NCBI RefSeq assembly: GCF_003144195.1
Contig: NW_020290039.1
Location: 124,001 to 188,000 of the forward strand
Origin: Ceraceosorus guamensis
Taxonomy: Eukaryota; Basidiomycota; Exobasidiomycetes; Ceraceosorales; Ceraceosoraceae
Length of the DNA stretch: 64,000 bases
Direction: 5' to 3'
Part shown: piece after piece, positions 23,901-35,093 of the stretch
Position numbering within the stretch: position 1 is the stretch's first letter
Layout of the letters: every line of letters begins with the position of its first letter
Notes under the pieces: generated by a model
What the model saw: the letters and a program-made list of their open reading frames with translations, nothing else
Databases searched by the model: none
Told to the model about the DNA's origin: nothing
Translations under genes and position numbers: made by a program

Positions 23901-26900
23901 CGAAGAGACCAAGCACGCTTGCAAGCCAAAGCATTGGTAGACCGGTAGGTACCTCTCAGGGTGTTGAATGCTGACGCACAACCACGTGAGCTCACGCTGT
24001 TTCTCGACCCCACAGTTCATTATGCGCATCTACAAAGGAGACGGCACGCACGCTACTATCGCGCTACCACTGTACGCCACCACAGCCGAGCTGCGATCCA
24101 TCATGCTTCGCAAGGTCCCATCTGCAGGTGCAGGTGGATATCGAATGTTTGTCACCGATAAAGGGCATGGTGCGTATCTATTGCTTGGTGCGGAGCTGCA
24201 ATCATCCCGTAATTGACATCAAACGTGCTGCCTCACAGAACGGCCGCTGGGCGAAGCGGAGAAGCCCGCTATGCTTCAGCGGCGACGTATGGAACAGGCC
24301 GGCTACACTGAGAACGATTCGTTGGAGGAGCTCGGCGCAGAAGATTTGTCTTATCTGCTCAAATTTTCGTACCGCCCAGACAGCGTCACCAAGTTCGATT
24401 CAGAGTCCTTTGGTAGCACAGAGGATCGCTTCAGGTTGCTTGACCTAACCAATCACAATTTGGAGATGGTGCCTATCTTCCTGTACAGGCACGCAGACTG
24501 GATTGGCAGCCTTGACTTGTCCGGCAACCCGATGTCGGACTTGCCTCTGGACTTTGTCCAGCTTTGCACAAGCCTGCACACCCTTCGCCTCTCCCACCTG
24601 GCTTTGAAGAGGATCCCGCAAAGCATTCGCTCAAGCGAGACTCTGACCCATCTTGACGTTTCGGACAATCGGATACCAGACTTGAGCCACATCGCCCTGG
24701 ACGAAATGAGTTCCGTCACCTCGATCAAGATCCAGAACAATCGACTCGTCGAGCTGCCTGGCTATTTCAGTCGCATTACCACCTTGCGATACCTGAATAT
24801 CTCAAACAACAGGTTCGAAGCGTTCCCTCAGATCCTCTGCGAAGTGCAAGGATTGGTGGAGCTGGACATTTCTTTCAACGCCATCTCGAGTATTCCGGAC
24901 GAGATCGGAAACCTCATCCGCCTCGAACGCTTGGTGCTCGTCGGAAATTCGATAGAGACGCTACCGTCCACGTTTGCAAAGCTCGTAAATCTTCAGTCAA
25001 TCGATGTCAGGCGCAATATGCTGCAGGATGTCTCGGTCTTTTTCACGTTGCCACGGCTGCAATCGCTGCTATGCGAGAACAATTCTCTCAAGGTTCTCGA
25101 CGCGCACGTACTGCCCCAGCTGCGCAGCCTTAGTATAGGCCAGAATCCGTTGTCAAAGGCAACTCTGACCGCGCTCGAGCCTGGAGCCTTAACGTCGCTC
25201 GATCTCTCCTCGGCGAACATGGCCAAGTTGGAGGAGACCGTGTTTAAGAATTTGCCGTCCCTGCAGACCTTGATATTGGACCGCAACCAGTTCGTCACCC
25301 TGCCGGACTCCATTGGAGAGCTGGCCCAGTTGGACTTCCTTTCTTGCACCAACAACCTCTTGGCGGCACTGCCAGAATCCATCGGCAAGCTTGGCAAGCT
25401 TCGCAGACTACACTTGCACAATAACAACCTCAAATCTCTGCCGAACAGCATTTGGATGTGCAGCAGCTTGGCTTCGATCAATGCCAGTTCAAATCTGCTG
25501 GAATCTTTCCCGTCTCCTCCTCTAGGTGGTCAGATGGAATACGCGGGAGCATCTAGGGGTTCCGCTAGCGGTTCCACTGGCTTGCCCGGGCCTGATGCGG
25601 CCGCACTCGCTCAACAGTCCGGCATGGCGCTAGACCAAGCGCGAAAAGGCTCGGGAACCTCTATCGGGGGAACGCTTGTCGTACCGCAGACCCCAGGCGG
25701 CGCGCGGGCCGTCTTTGCAATGGCTCAAAAGCTCAAGAAGCTCCGTCTGGGAGACAATAGGCTCACCGATGATGTCTTTGGCGTGCTCGGTCTCTTGACC
25801 GAGCTCGAGATCCTCAACTTATCCTTCAACGAGATCTACGAAATCCCTGGCTTCGGACTTTCACTCAACACGCGCTTGACCGAGCTTTACCTGAGCGGCA
25901 ACAATCTCAACAGTATTCCCGCGGACGACTTGCCACGGCTCAAGGACCTCACCATCCTCCACTTGAACGGCAACAAGCTGCAAACGCTACCTGCCGAGCT
26001 TAAAGAGATGCGACGACTCCACAATCTAGACGTGGGCAACAACACGCTCAAGTATAACATTGCCAATCAGCAGTACGACTGGAACTGGAACTCGAGCCCA
26101 GCACTGCGATACCTAAACCTGTCGGGCAACAAGCGACTAGAGGTCAAAGGAGGAGGAGGAAGTGGTGGCGGCAGTGGTAGCGGTCGTGCGAATGGGCGTG
26201 CAACTTACCGGCGCCAAGATGCCGTGGCCTCAGACTTCCAGAGGCTTACTAACCTTCGCGTGCTAGGCTTGATGGATGTCACCGTCACGCTTCGCCAAGA
26301 GGAATTGCCTGATGGACATGATGACCGCCGGGTTCGCACATCCGAATCTCATATCAACGGGATGGCATATGGCATTGCTGACGCGCTTGGCAAGTCTGAA
26401 CACCTGAGCATCAACGACACGGTCTTTCCCAAATTTCGCGGACAAGACAACGAAGGGCTGGTGGGCCTATTCGAAGGGCGCCACCACGGACGTCATGTTG
26501 GTAGTCGCATTTCAAGTCATCTCGCACAATGGGTTGCGTATCGTATCCAATACGAAATCAAGCACTACGCAAACACTCCCGACGACGAGTCGCCGGACTC
26601 GCAGCTTGTGCCCGACGTGTTGCGTCGAGCATTTTTGCGACTAGAGAAGGAGTACGCCGACTTGCTCATGGTCGAGGGAAGCCGAAAGCAGAGCGAAGCT
26701 CGTGTGATGGCTGCGCAAGATGATCGACGCGCCGACGCACCAGCCATCGCTGAGTCGACACACCTCAATCAGTGGCGCGCAGGAGCGTCCGCAGTGCTGG
26801 CCTACGTCGTTGGCAGAACGCTGCACGTTGCAAATGTCGGCGACGCGCTGGCAGTGCTATCGCGCAACGGTAGCGCACACCTTGTGAGCGTCAAGCACGA

Positions 26901-28635
26901 GCCTTTCGACCGCGAAGAGACAACCCGCATCAGGTCGGCGGAAGGTTGGGTTTCATTGCGAGGCCATGTCAACGATATGCTCGACGTATCGCGTTCCTTT
27001 GGATACTATCATCTCTCGTCAGTCGTCAACGCTAGGCCAGCTGTGACTACCGTCCAATTGTCGGATTCGGACGAGTTTGTCATCCTCGCGAACCGCACAC
27101 TCTGGGATCACGTCTCGTATCAAACCGCAATCGACATTGCACGCATGGAGCGAAGCGACGTCATGATAGCGGCGCAAAAGCTGCGCGACTTTGCTATCAG
27201 CTACGGTGCAGAAGAAAGCATCATGGTCATGGTCGTTGCTGTCGGAGATCTCTTTGGCAATCGTCAGCAGCGAAACGAATCCACCACTTTCGAATCATCA
27301 ATCGACGCTTACAAAAAGGGCACACGCTCTCGAGGCGCCCGTGGAGAGGAACTGCCTGGTGATCGTACGCTCGCTCGCCTTGAGCGCGAAGTTGCGCCTC
27401 CAATTGGACAAGTCGCTCTCGTGTTCACCGACATCAAGAACTCGACATCGTTGTGGGAGACGAACGGTGGGATGCAGTCGGCGATGCGCATGCACAACTA
27501 CTTGCTCCGGCGCCAGCTTCGCACCATCGGAGGGTACGAAGTCAAGACTGAAGGCGATGCATTCATGGTGTCTTTCCCTTCTGTCACAGCAGCCTTGCTT
27601 TGGTGCTTCACAGTGCAGGCACAGCTACTGCGTGAGGACTGGCCTCAAGAGCTGCTAGAGTGCGAGGATGGACGAGAGGTGCACGACTCTGAGGGGGTAC
27701 TCATTCATCGTGGCCTGTCCGTCCGTATGGGCATCCACTGGGGATTTCCGGTCTGCGAAGCCGATCCCATCACTAGACGTATGGATTACTTTGGTCCAAT
27801 GGTCAATCGCTCTTCCCGCATAAGCAGTGCAGCCGATGGTGGTCAGATCATGGCAAGCAAAGACGTCATCACTGAGCTCACTGCCGTGCTCGGTTCTTTC
27901 GGTGGCGACGCCGATCAGTTGAACGACTCTGCGAGCTTGGAAGCCGCAGAAGCAGACGAAGAAGCGCTTCAACTACTCCATCCAAATGTCGCCCGTGACG
28001 TTGTTCTGCTGCGCAGGATGGGTTTCGGAATATCCGAAGTCGGCGAGCGTAGGCTTAAAGGCCTCGAAACCCCTGAGCTGCTATACTTGCTCTATCCGAA
28101 GCAGTTGGAAGGCCGGCTCGCTGGTAAACCCGGTGCTATCGCACCCCAGGTTTTCGAACCTACCCCACAGCTCCTGGACATCGGCGAGATCCGACAGCTC
28201 GGCATGCTTTGCCTTCGACTCGAGGCTTTGTCGGACGGACACGTGCATCACAGTATAGTCAGCGAAGCTTCAGCCGAGTCGGGCGTACTAGCCATCGAAG
28301 CAGCTCCGACAGCGGAGACAGTCTCGGACGGCGCTTTGGTACCGCAATCAGGCTCGCTCGATGCCGACAAGGGAGCAATGGCCCTATTGCCCGTCTCTGG
28401 GCGGCGGAAAGCGCTCGAGATGCACCTTACTCTGCGACCCGAGCTGCTCATCTACGCGATCCGAGACGATGCACCGGATGCGGAACTGATTGGCATTATG
28501 CAACAGCTGACCTCACGCATCGTGAATGCGCTCTCAACCATATCGCTGCGGCACTTGGCGGCTCGTCGTGACGCCAACACGAGCCTGAAGGACCTCTCGT
28601 CGCTCCTCGCACTCTTGTCCCAAAGCGCAGCGTGA
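20987..28635 (+). CDS. Adenylate cyclase (RA, LRR, PP2C-like and cyclase domains)
   Basis: Five exons: 20987-21607, 21687-21939, 22008-23944, 24016-24169, 24239-28635; introns 68-79 nt; 2,453 residues. Residues 1 to about 930 are disordered and Ser-rich. A Ras-association-like segment starts with exon 4 (FIMRIYKGDGTHATIALPLY). Leucine-rich repeats run from about residue 1050 to 1630, interrupted by a Gly/Ser/Ala-rich insert near 1480-1540. A PP2C-like domain lies at about 1700-1990 (SINDTVFPKFRGQDNEGLVG; VGRTLHVANVGDALAVLSRN; FVILANRTLWDHVSY). The class III cyclase catalytic domain is at about 2045-2210 (VALVFTDIKNSTSLWE with the metal-binding Asp; YEVKTEGDAFMVSFPS; MDYFGPMVNRSSRI). This order matches fungal Cyr1/Uac1 enzymes, which make cAMP for PKA and link Ras and glucose signals to growth and, in smuts, dimorphism and virulence. 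The PP2C-like domain probably lacks phosphatase activity: the usual DGHGG motif is replaced by EGRHHGRHVG. Confidence 0.95.
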
Positions 28636-29216
28636 AGGCCTGATACCCTGCGTATACAGCCGTACACCCTTCTTGCTCGCTCTGATGCAGCCTTTTCCCA
28701 TCTTTCTGCACGCGATGTCCATGCTTGACTTGCTTCCTCTTGAGCAAAGCTTCTTTTCCCATCCTTCCGCTTTGTACGCCTTCTTTGTATTTGTGAACCG
28801 CATACAGGTGCCCACTGCAAATCAATTTCACGTCACAGCTCTGTCAGGAGAATCGCGAAGAGAGGATGCGAGAGACGATTGCACAATTGCTTGGGATGTG
28901 GATCATCGCGAGAGCTGCAAAAGTCGGCCCGCGCATACGGCATGTCTGACGCTAGATTACGGCAGAGAGCAGTCATGGATGCCGTGCTATCGATGTGTGC
29001 TATCATGAGAAGAACAGAAGTGTGGCATCCAGACAGTATGGTACAGATTCTAGAAGGTTCGCTCGATCTGACGTCTAGGGGCAGCCGATAGACGGGGCAA
29101 AGGCAGATCGAGAGAGAGGGGCAACCGCAGGTGCAAGTCGAAGCAAGCAGAGCGTGGAGGTGAGCGTGGGCGAGCGGGCAGTATCAATGGGAAGTCTTCA
29201 AAGCATGATAGCAACT
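28636..29216. other. Convergent 3' intergenic region
   Basis: 581 bp between the adenylate cyclase stop and the stop of the small membrane protein gene on the other strand. No gene is seen. Confidence 0.6.
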
Positions 29217-30098
29217 TCAGTGCTGAGCCCCATCCTCGCCATGTTTGAATCCAAAGGCCTTCTTGTGCTTTGCAGCTCTTTCCTGTGTCCTGGCTAGACT
29301 GGCTTGTGATTTTTCCTGCGAAAGGTAGCGTCGCGCAAACGAAAGGCACGAGGCGATTAGCGACTGTGCTGCGCTGACAGGCTAGCGAATGGAGAGCTAC
29401 GTCAAGTAAGGGACGAAATGGAGGGCTCCAAGTGGAGTGATGGCAGCCCTGTAGGTCGGCCGGCCGGCCTGATTCCAAAGTCGGTTCGCGTCCCCGCTCA
29501 CCCCCAAACACGTTCAAATATTCGTCCGAGCCTCGAGGAAATACTCACGATGTACTCCTGCTGCGACAGCTGTCTCCTGTTTGTCTTGACAGAAAGCCCA
29601 TCGCCGGAAAAGTCCAAGCCACGGCTCTATATGCGGGGCGCGAGAAGCGAAACAGGGTGATCAGCACCGCGTGTATGCCTAGCGCCTGACGTGCTGCGGT
29701 GCTCGTTCTTGCCAGTCTTAGATCGTCTGCTCGTACCTTCTCCCGTCTTCCCTTGCTTCCGAGGGCATACTTTCCAGACTCTTCTCCTCCTCCCATCCCC
29801 CCCCCCCCCTCCCCCCCCCAACACACACACACTTTTCCTCCCCAACGCGCGTGGCAAGCATGACCTGTTTCCCTCTCCGGCACTCACCTTGAGACCTTGC
29901 TTCTGCTTAGCAATCGAAGCGCTGACTTGTTGCCCCTTGACGATCCAGTAGATGCCTCCGACCACCGCAAGCACAAAGAACAAGAAGATGTAGTCTGCTC
30001 CAAGGATGCAAAGGGACGAAATCGTCAGATGCTGAGCGGGCTGGTGCGTAGTACAACAGCAGGCGCGCTTCATTTCACGCACCTCCTGTGGATGCCAT
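29217..30098 (-). CDS. Small single-pass membrane protein, unknown function (99 residues)
   Basis: Four exons on minus: 30098-30083 (16 nt), 29994-29888, 29626-29549, 29315-29217; introns 88, 261 and 233 nt; 99 residues. Seen: a very short N-terminus (MASTG), one transmembrane helix (YIFLFFVLAVVGGIYWIV), then a basic/amphipathic cytosolic-type tail (KGQQVSASIAKQKQGLK, SRGLDFSGDGLSVKTNRR, QLSQQEYI, and ERAAKHKKAFGFKHGEDG). All four junctions keep the frame and no other frame does so. I do not recognise the family; the layout resembles small ER or secretory membrane proteins, but that is a guess. Introns 2 and 3 are far longer than the local norm, and intron 2 contains a C-rich tract. At the exon 2 acceptor GAG (30000-29998) and CAG (29997-29995) are both possible and would add or remove one Ala. 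Confidence 0.65.
29797..29831. repeat. Poly-C tract followed by CA repeat inside an intron
   Basis: Thirteen C, one T, nine C, then an (AC)n stretch, all within intron 2 of the small membrane-protein gene. On the transcribed strand this is a G-run that could form a G-quadruplex. Confidence 0.85.
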
Positions 30099-31734
30099 GC
30101 TGCACAGCACCAAGTATGCCGGGGGCCAAGTGGGCTTCCAGTCAAGTCGGTCGATCGAGACGAGCTCTTTTGACGCTCGAGTCCTTGACTCTTGATCTCT
30201 CGCCCGCGAGTGCAGCAAGACCGGCAGAACAATCCGGCACGCGCGTTGATGAAGAGGGAAGAGAAACGTGAACGATTCTAGCTCCGTCGTGGGCCCCGTA
30301 TCTTCCCGGTGCGGTCGACACCTAAAGACTGACAGATGGTTGTGTGCGTTCCGACGATCCAGTCGCGTTTCAGCTTCTCGTGATGCTTCGTCGGGTGGTG
30401 ATTGGAAGACGAAAGGGGTGCGCATGCGCTCGATCGCAAACATTCACGTCTACATGCACTTCGCAGCATGAGCCGATACGCTTCCCGCGTACATGCCTAA
30501 ACTCCGCAATCGAAGGCGGATCCCCCCCCCAACTCGATCGCGACTCGCGACTCACAGGCTCGCTCGCAATTAACTCGTGCCCCCAGTCCTGGCCTCTGCT
30601 GCATGAGCCACACAGAGGTGCTCACTCAAGTTTCCCATCAAACTTTGAGACCGGCAGCGAGCGCGTCACTCGTAGATGCACCGCAGTCACGAGTCGGCGA
30701 ACATGCGCATGCTCCGCCACGGCCCGCCGGTCCGAGTGAATCATGATATGCGGTTGCTTGGCAGCAACAGAGAGCAGCAGGTAAGCGACAGCTGAAGCTG
30801 AAAGATGTTCGATTGCGATTCGCATTGCTGTCGTTCTCTGCAGCATCCCGTCGATCTCTCCACACATATGGCGAGCACTGCAGCTGAGCCTGCAACAGTC
30901 TGAGTCTGTTCAGCGCATCGCAACAGGCGCTGTTGCTCTCAGACTCGGTCGACAGGTGAGGTCCCTGTGCAAATCTGTCTGCTCGCTCCCGTTCAATTGT
31001 GACCATCGTGACTCACCACCATGCCCGACTCGGCCCCACGCATCAAGCACACTCCCGAGTAGACAGCTGACGACGGTTCGGATAATTAGGGCGCTGCAGT
31101 TCGACAGGCCACATCTAGATTGCCAGAGCTCGAATCACGAGTCAGGAGCGCAAACAAAATGAGTGTGTGGTGGGGACAAAAGTAGAAAAGGGGGGGAATG
31201 GCAGGACAGGCGCGGATAAAAGGTCGGCCATCGGATATGGATTTGGGGGGCGAAAGCGAGATGAGGGGCGAAGCGATGTTTGTTTTCAAAGCGAACCATC
31301 TAGAATTGACGGAGCATCGGCAACGTAACCGCAAGTGTGTAATAGGCAGACATGTTGGAAGAAGCCGCGGAAAGGGGAAGGTTTTCCCGTGGCCGAGGTG
31401 GATCGCGTTCGAGCTCGACGTCTTGACAAATTCCCGGGGTAACTTTGTGGGTCCGGAGGGGAAAATGTCACCGACGCGTATTTCAAGCCCGGCACTGAAA
31501 ACCAAGATGTCCGTTCTCATGTTGCAGTTGCACACTTTCAGGTATTAGAGTAGAATGGGTGTGCTGTGGGGAAATGTTGGCGATGGACCAAATGTCAGGG
31601 TGCAGAGGGAGGGAAGGTGAGTAGTTGGTGATCGTTTCGGAGGCGGGCTTGCAGTACAAGTGCGCATTGGCACAATGGTGGAAAACGTTGCAGGGAGGAG
31701 TCGAATGTCATCGTTGTGGGTGATGTGCCGACCT
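30099..31734. other. Region between PMA1 3' end and the small membrane protein start
   Basis: 1.6 kb. It should hold the promoter of the small membrane-protein gene (30.1 kb side) and the 3' untranslated region of PMA1 (31.7 kb side). It contains GACTCGCGACTC motifs near 30540-30560 and G-rich AT-poor sequence at 31150-31280. No gene is supported. Confidence 0.5.
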
Positions 31735-34700
31735 TTACTCGTCCTCGATCTCGAGACGTTGAGCGAAGGAGTAGACGTCGTTCTCGCCCTCCTTGGCCGC
31801 CTTCTCGTGAACAATGGTGAGCCTTTGCAAAGACATCATGAAGTCCTCGAGGAGGGGAGACTTGTGGGCACGCTGGCGTCTGCCGAGGTTTTCGAGCCAA
31901 GAGATTCGGTTGAGGATGAAGTAGACGAGCGTAATGACGACCATGACACCGAAGGAGTAGGCCCAGACACGGACAACGGTAACGATGTCGGTCCATCCAC
32001 CGTGAGGAGCAGTGATGGGGTTACGGTTAGGGGCACCGGAGAGCCAGCCGAACAAGCAGAAGATGGTCGAGATGGCGTCCACACCAGCAACGGCACCAAC
32101 AAGTTGCCAAGATGGCAGGGTGATGTCAGACTCGCCACCGCCAAGACGGGTAACGAAGATAAGCCAGTTCTCGACAAGGGAAACCTGAAGGAACAGGATT
32201 TCTTGCGTGTTACCGAAGTTGGCGATGATTCCGCCGCTCTCGCCGGATCCCTCGATGAACAGGGTACCGCGGATGATCCAGGTGGAGATGGCAAGCAAGA
32301 TACCGAGAATGGTCGAGATGATCCAAATACGAGGAAGCTGCCACTCGACGGGTGCACGAGCTGCGGGAGCGTTGTCGTAGGCGATAGCGATGGTGGCAAG
32401 ATCGGCGAACAGGGCAATGAAGACGATCAGGTCGGCGCGGATGGTCTCGTCGAGAATGATGATGGACAGTACCAAGTAGATCTCGAGGTGCAAGCAGAGC
32501 GAGATACGGTACTGAATGTAAGCCTTCATACGATGGAAAATCTGGCGAGCAACCTTGATCGAGGTGATGATGGTGGACAGACCTTCGTCGAGGAAGACGA
32601 CATCGGCGGCGGAACGAGCAGCATCGGAAGCACCTTCGACGGCAATACCGCAATCGGCCTTCTTGAGAGACGGGGCGTCGTTCACACCATCACCAGTCAT
32701 GGCAGTCAAGTGTCCACGGTGTTGCAGCATCTCGACGACTTGGTACTTGTGCTCGGGGAAAACCTCAGCGAAACCATCTGCAGCCTCGACGAAGTCGTGG
32801 ATAGCAGAGCCGCTCATACCACCGGAGCCAATGAGACGGTGAGAGTCGTAGACCTTGGTTCCAAGAGCAAGCATCTTGCAGGTCTCCTTTGCGATTGCGA
32901 CGGCGTCACCAGTAAGCATCTTGACCGAAACACCAAGCGTTTGAGCCTCGGCGATAGTAGCGGCAGTGTCGGAGCGAGGGGGGTCGAACATGGGCAGCAG
33001 ACCGAGAAGTTGCCATCTGTTGTTGCCTTCCTTGATCGCCACACCGAGCGAACGGAAACCACGGGAAGCGAAGTCGGCAGCGACCTTGCGGTACTGGTCA
33101 GCAGTCTCCTTTTCAGGTGCGCAGAGCTTGAGGATGGCGTTGGGTGCACCCTTGGCAGCAGTGTATTGAACACCGTCCTTCTCAACTTCGGAAGTAATAC
33201 GCTTAGAAACGGGGTCGAAAGGAGTGAACTTGTGAGTGATCCAGCCCTTGCCGAGCTCCTCGATGGCACCAGGGTAGTCGCGGAGAGTCGAGATCGTGAC
33301 CTTGTCGATGGGATCAAGAGACTTGACGTTGTGCGAGGAGGCGAGAGCGGCGACAGCCATCATCCAGTTGGGGTCAACACCCTCGGAAGTGAAAGGCTCG
33401 TGGATGGACAGCTTGTTGGCCGTGAGCGTACCAGTCTTGTCGGAGCAAAGAACATCCACACCAGCAAGAGACTCGATGGCAGTGAGCTTCTGAACGATCG
33501 CTTGGCGTCTTGCAAGGTAAGCTGCACCGACAGCCATGGTGGTGGTGGTAACACAAGGAAGACCAACGGGGACACCAATGACCAGGAAAATGAGCGAGTA
33601 GATGAGCAAGTTGTTGTCCCGAGGAGTAGCGATACCGGTACCACGGAAGAAGCCGGAGATCCAGAACATGAGGATGAAGACGATGACGAGAACGAGAAGA
33701 ACACCACCGATGGAGTCCATGACGATTTGGAAGTGGCCCTTGGTCTGAGCGCCACCAAGAACGAGAGCAGCGGTACGGCCAACAAAGGTTTGCTTGGCAA
33801 TGTCAGTGCAGAGAATGTACGCCTTTCCTCGCTTGCATCCAGTGGTGTAGAAGACGGTGTCACCAATGTGCTTGTCGACAGCGAGAGACTCTCCGGTGAT
33901 GGCGGACTGGTCGCAGGCGATGATTGCAGGGCCCTTGTCGATACCTTCGTCGTCCTCGCCTTCACCGGCGCCAGCGCGACGAGAAGCCTCCATCTTCTCG
34001 CGAATCTTGTTAGCACCGCTCAAGTCCTTGTCCTCGTAGTCGGCAAGGAGACGACCGTCGCAAGGAATGGTCATACCATCCTCAACGACGACGATGTCAC
34101 CGGGAACCAAGTCACGTGCTTCGATGTCGTGCTCCTGACCGCCACGAACGACGGTGGTCTTGAGAGCAATACCGGCCTTGAGTTGAGCGACGATGTCACC
34201 AGCTTGCTTCTCCTGGTACCAACCGACGAAAGCGTTAAGCATAAGAATACCGATGATGACACCAAAGTCGATCCATTCACGGAGACCAGCAGCCAGAACG
34301 ACAGCCAGCTCCATGACTGCAGGTCAAAGCGGATGAGGCATGTAAGCGCAATTCCTTCAGAAGCAACAGGTGCTTGGTCCGGACCGCGTTGGCGCGTAAT
34401 CTTGGGGCGCGCAGGCGCGTGGCACGCCAGCGGCGGCACGCGAGTCTTTCAGCAAGCCGTGCGCACGTGCACTTTGGGGCGCCCGCGCTATCGCGCGCGC
34501 GCGCGCCTAGTGGGTGGCCGTCGGCCGCACGAAAAACGTCGCCATCTTGTCGAGTCTGGCCGCACCTTGGCGGAGCGCAGACGAGGATGGGCGAGCAACG
34601 TGCTGAGCTCACTCTAGCCAATGCTACTCACCGTAAAGAACTGGGCCCTTGAAGAAACCGAGGAACTTGAGGAACAAGTTTTCGTGGGGACTCTCGAGCT

Positions 34701-35093
34701 CGTTGAAGCCAAAGATTTGACGACGCTTGTGGACATCGGCCTCCGATACACCTTGGCTCATATCAGTCTCGAGCCTGGACGTGAGCGAAAGGGTGTGTCG
34801 AGTGAGTAAGGGAGCGAGTGTGGAGTGGCCGCCTTCAAAGCCAGCCAAAAGCGTGCTACACGTCGTACTCACCAAGAGGGAGGAACCTTGGCGGCAACTT
34901 CCTCCTCTTCACCTTCCTTGTTAACGCGAACCTCGCGCGTCTTCCAAGGCGTCAAGAGGGAGCGCTTCTTGACGACGCGCGATCCATCGTCGACCTCTTC
35001 GTCACCAGAGTTGGACTTCTGGTCACGAATGAATTGGATGAGTTGTTGATACTCCTCCGATGGAGCTTCGCCCCCCTTCTCGTAATCAGACAT
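31735..35093 (-). CDS. PMA1: Plasma-membrane H+-ATPase (P-type, PMA1)
   Basis: Three exons on minus: 35093-34873, 34774-34632, 34316-31735; introns 98 and 315 nt; 981 residues. Seen: the P-type phosphorylation motif CSDKTGTLTANKLSI near residue 410 (Asp is phosphorylated), MLTGDAVAIAKETCKML, and the hinge TGDGVNDAPSLKKADCGIAV near 663. Transmembrane helices start at VMELAVVLAAGLREWIDFGV, created across intron 2, and run through FVLAGWYQEK-type and C-terminal hydrophobic segments. The closing cytosolic tail (SLQRLTIVHEKAAKEGENDV) fits the regulatory C-terminus of fungal P3A pumps. Role: exports protons at the cost of ATP and sets membrane potential and cytosolic pH. Codon use is highly biased toward C-ending codons, as expected of an abundant protein, which also leaves the antisense strand open for 985 codons. 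The upstream region is G/C-tract rich. Confidence 0.97.
34492..34506. repeat. Alternating CG tract in PMA1 intron 2
   Basis: An uninterrupted (CG)7 run, embedded in a GC-rich section of the 315-nt intron. Alternating CG of this length can adopt Z-DNA. Confidence 0.8.

Noticed and set aside
22025-23974. A separate 649-codon gene inside the adenylate cyclase locus
   Set aside because: It is exon 3 of the adenylate cyclase; both flanking introns keep frame with exons 2 and 4.
31660-34617. 985-codon plus-strand open frame as a real gene
   Set aside because: It lies exactly antisense to PMA1, has no recognisable domain, and is explained by PMA1 codon bias.
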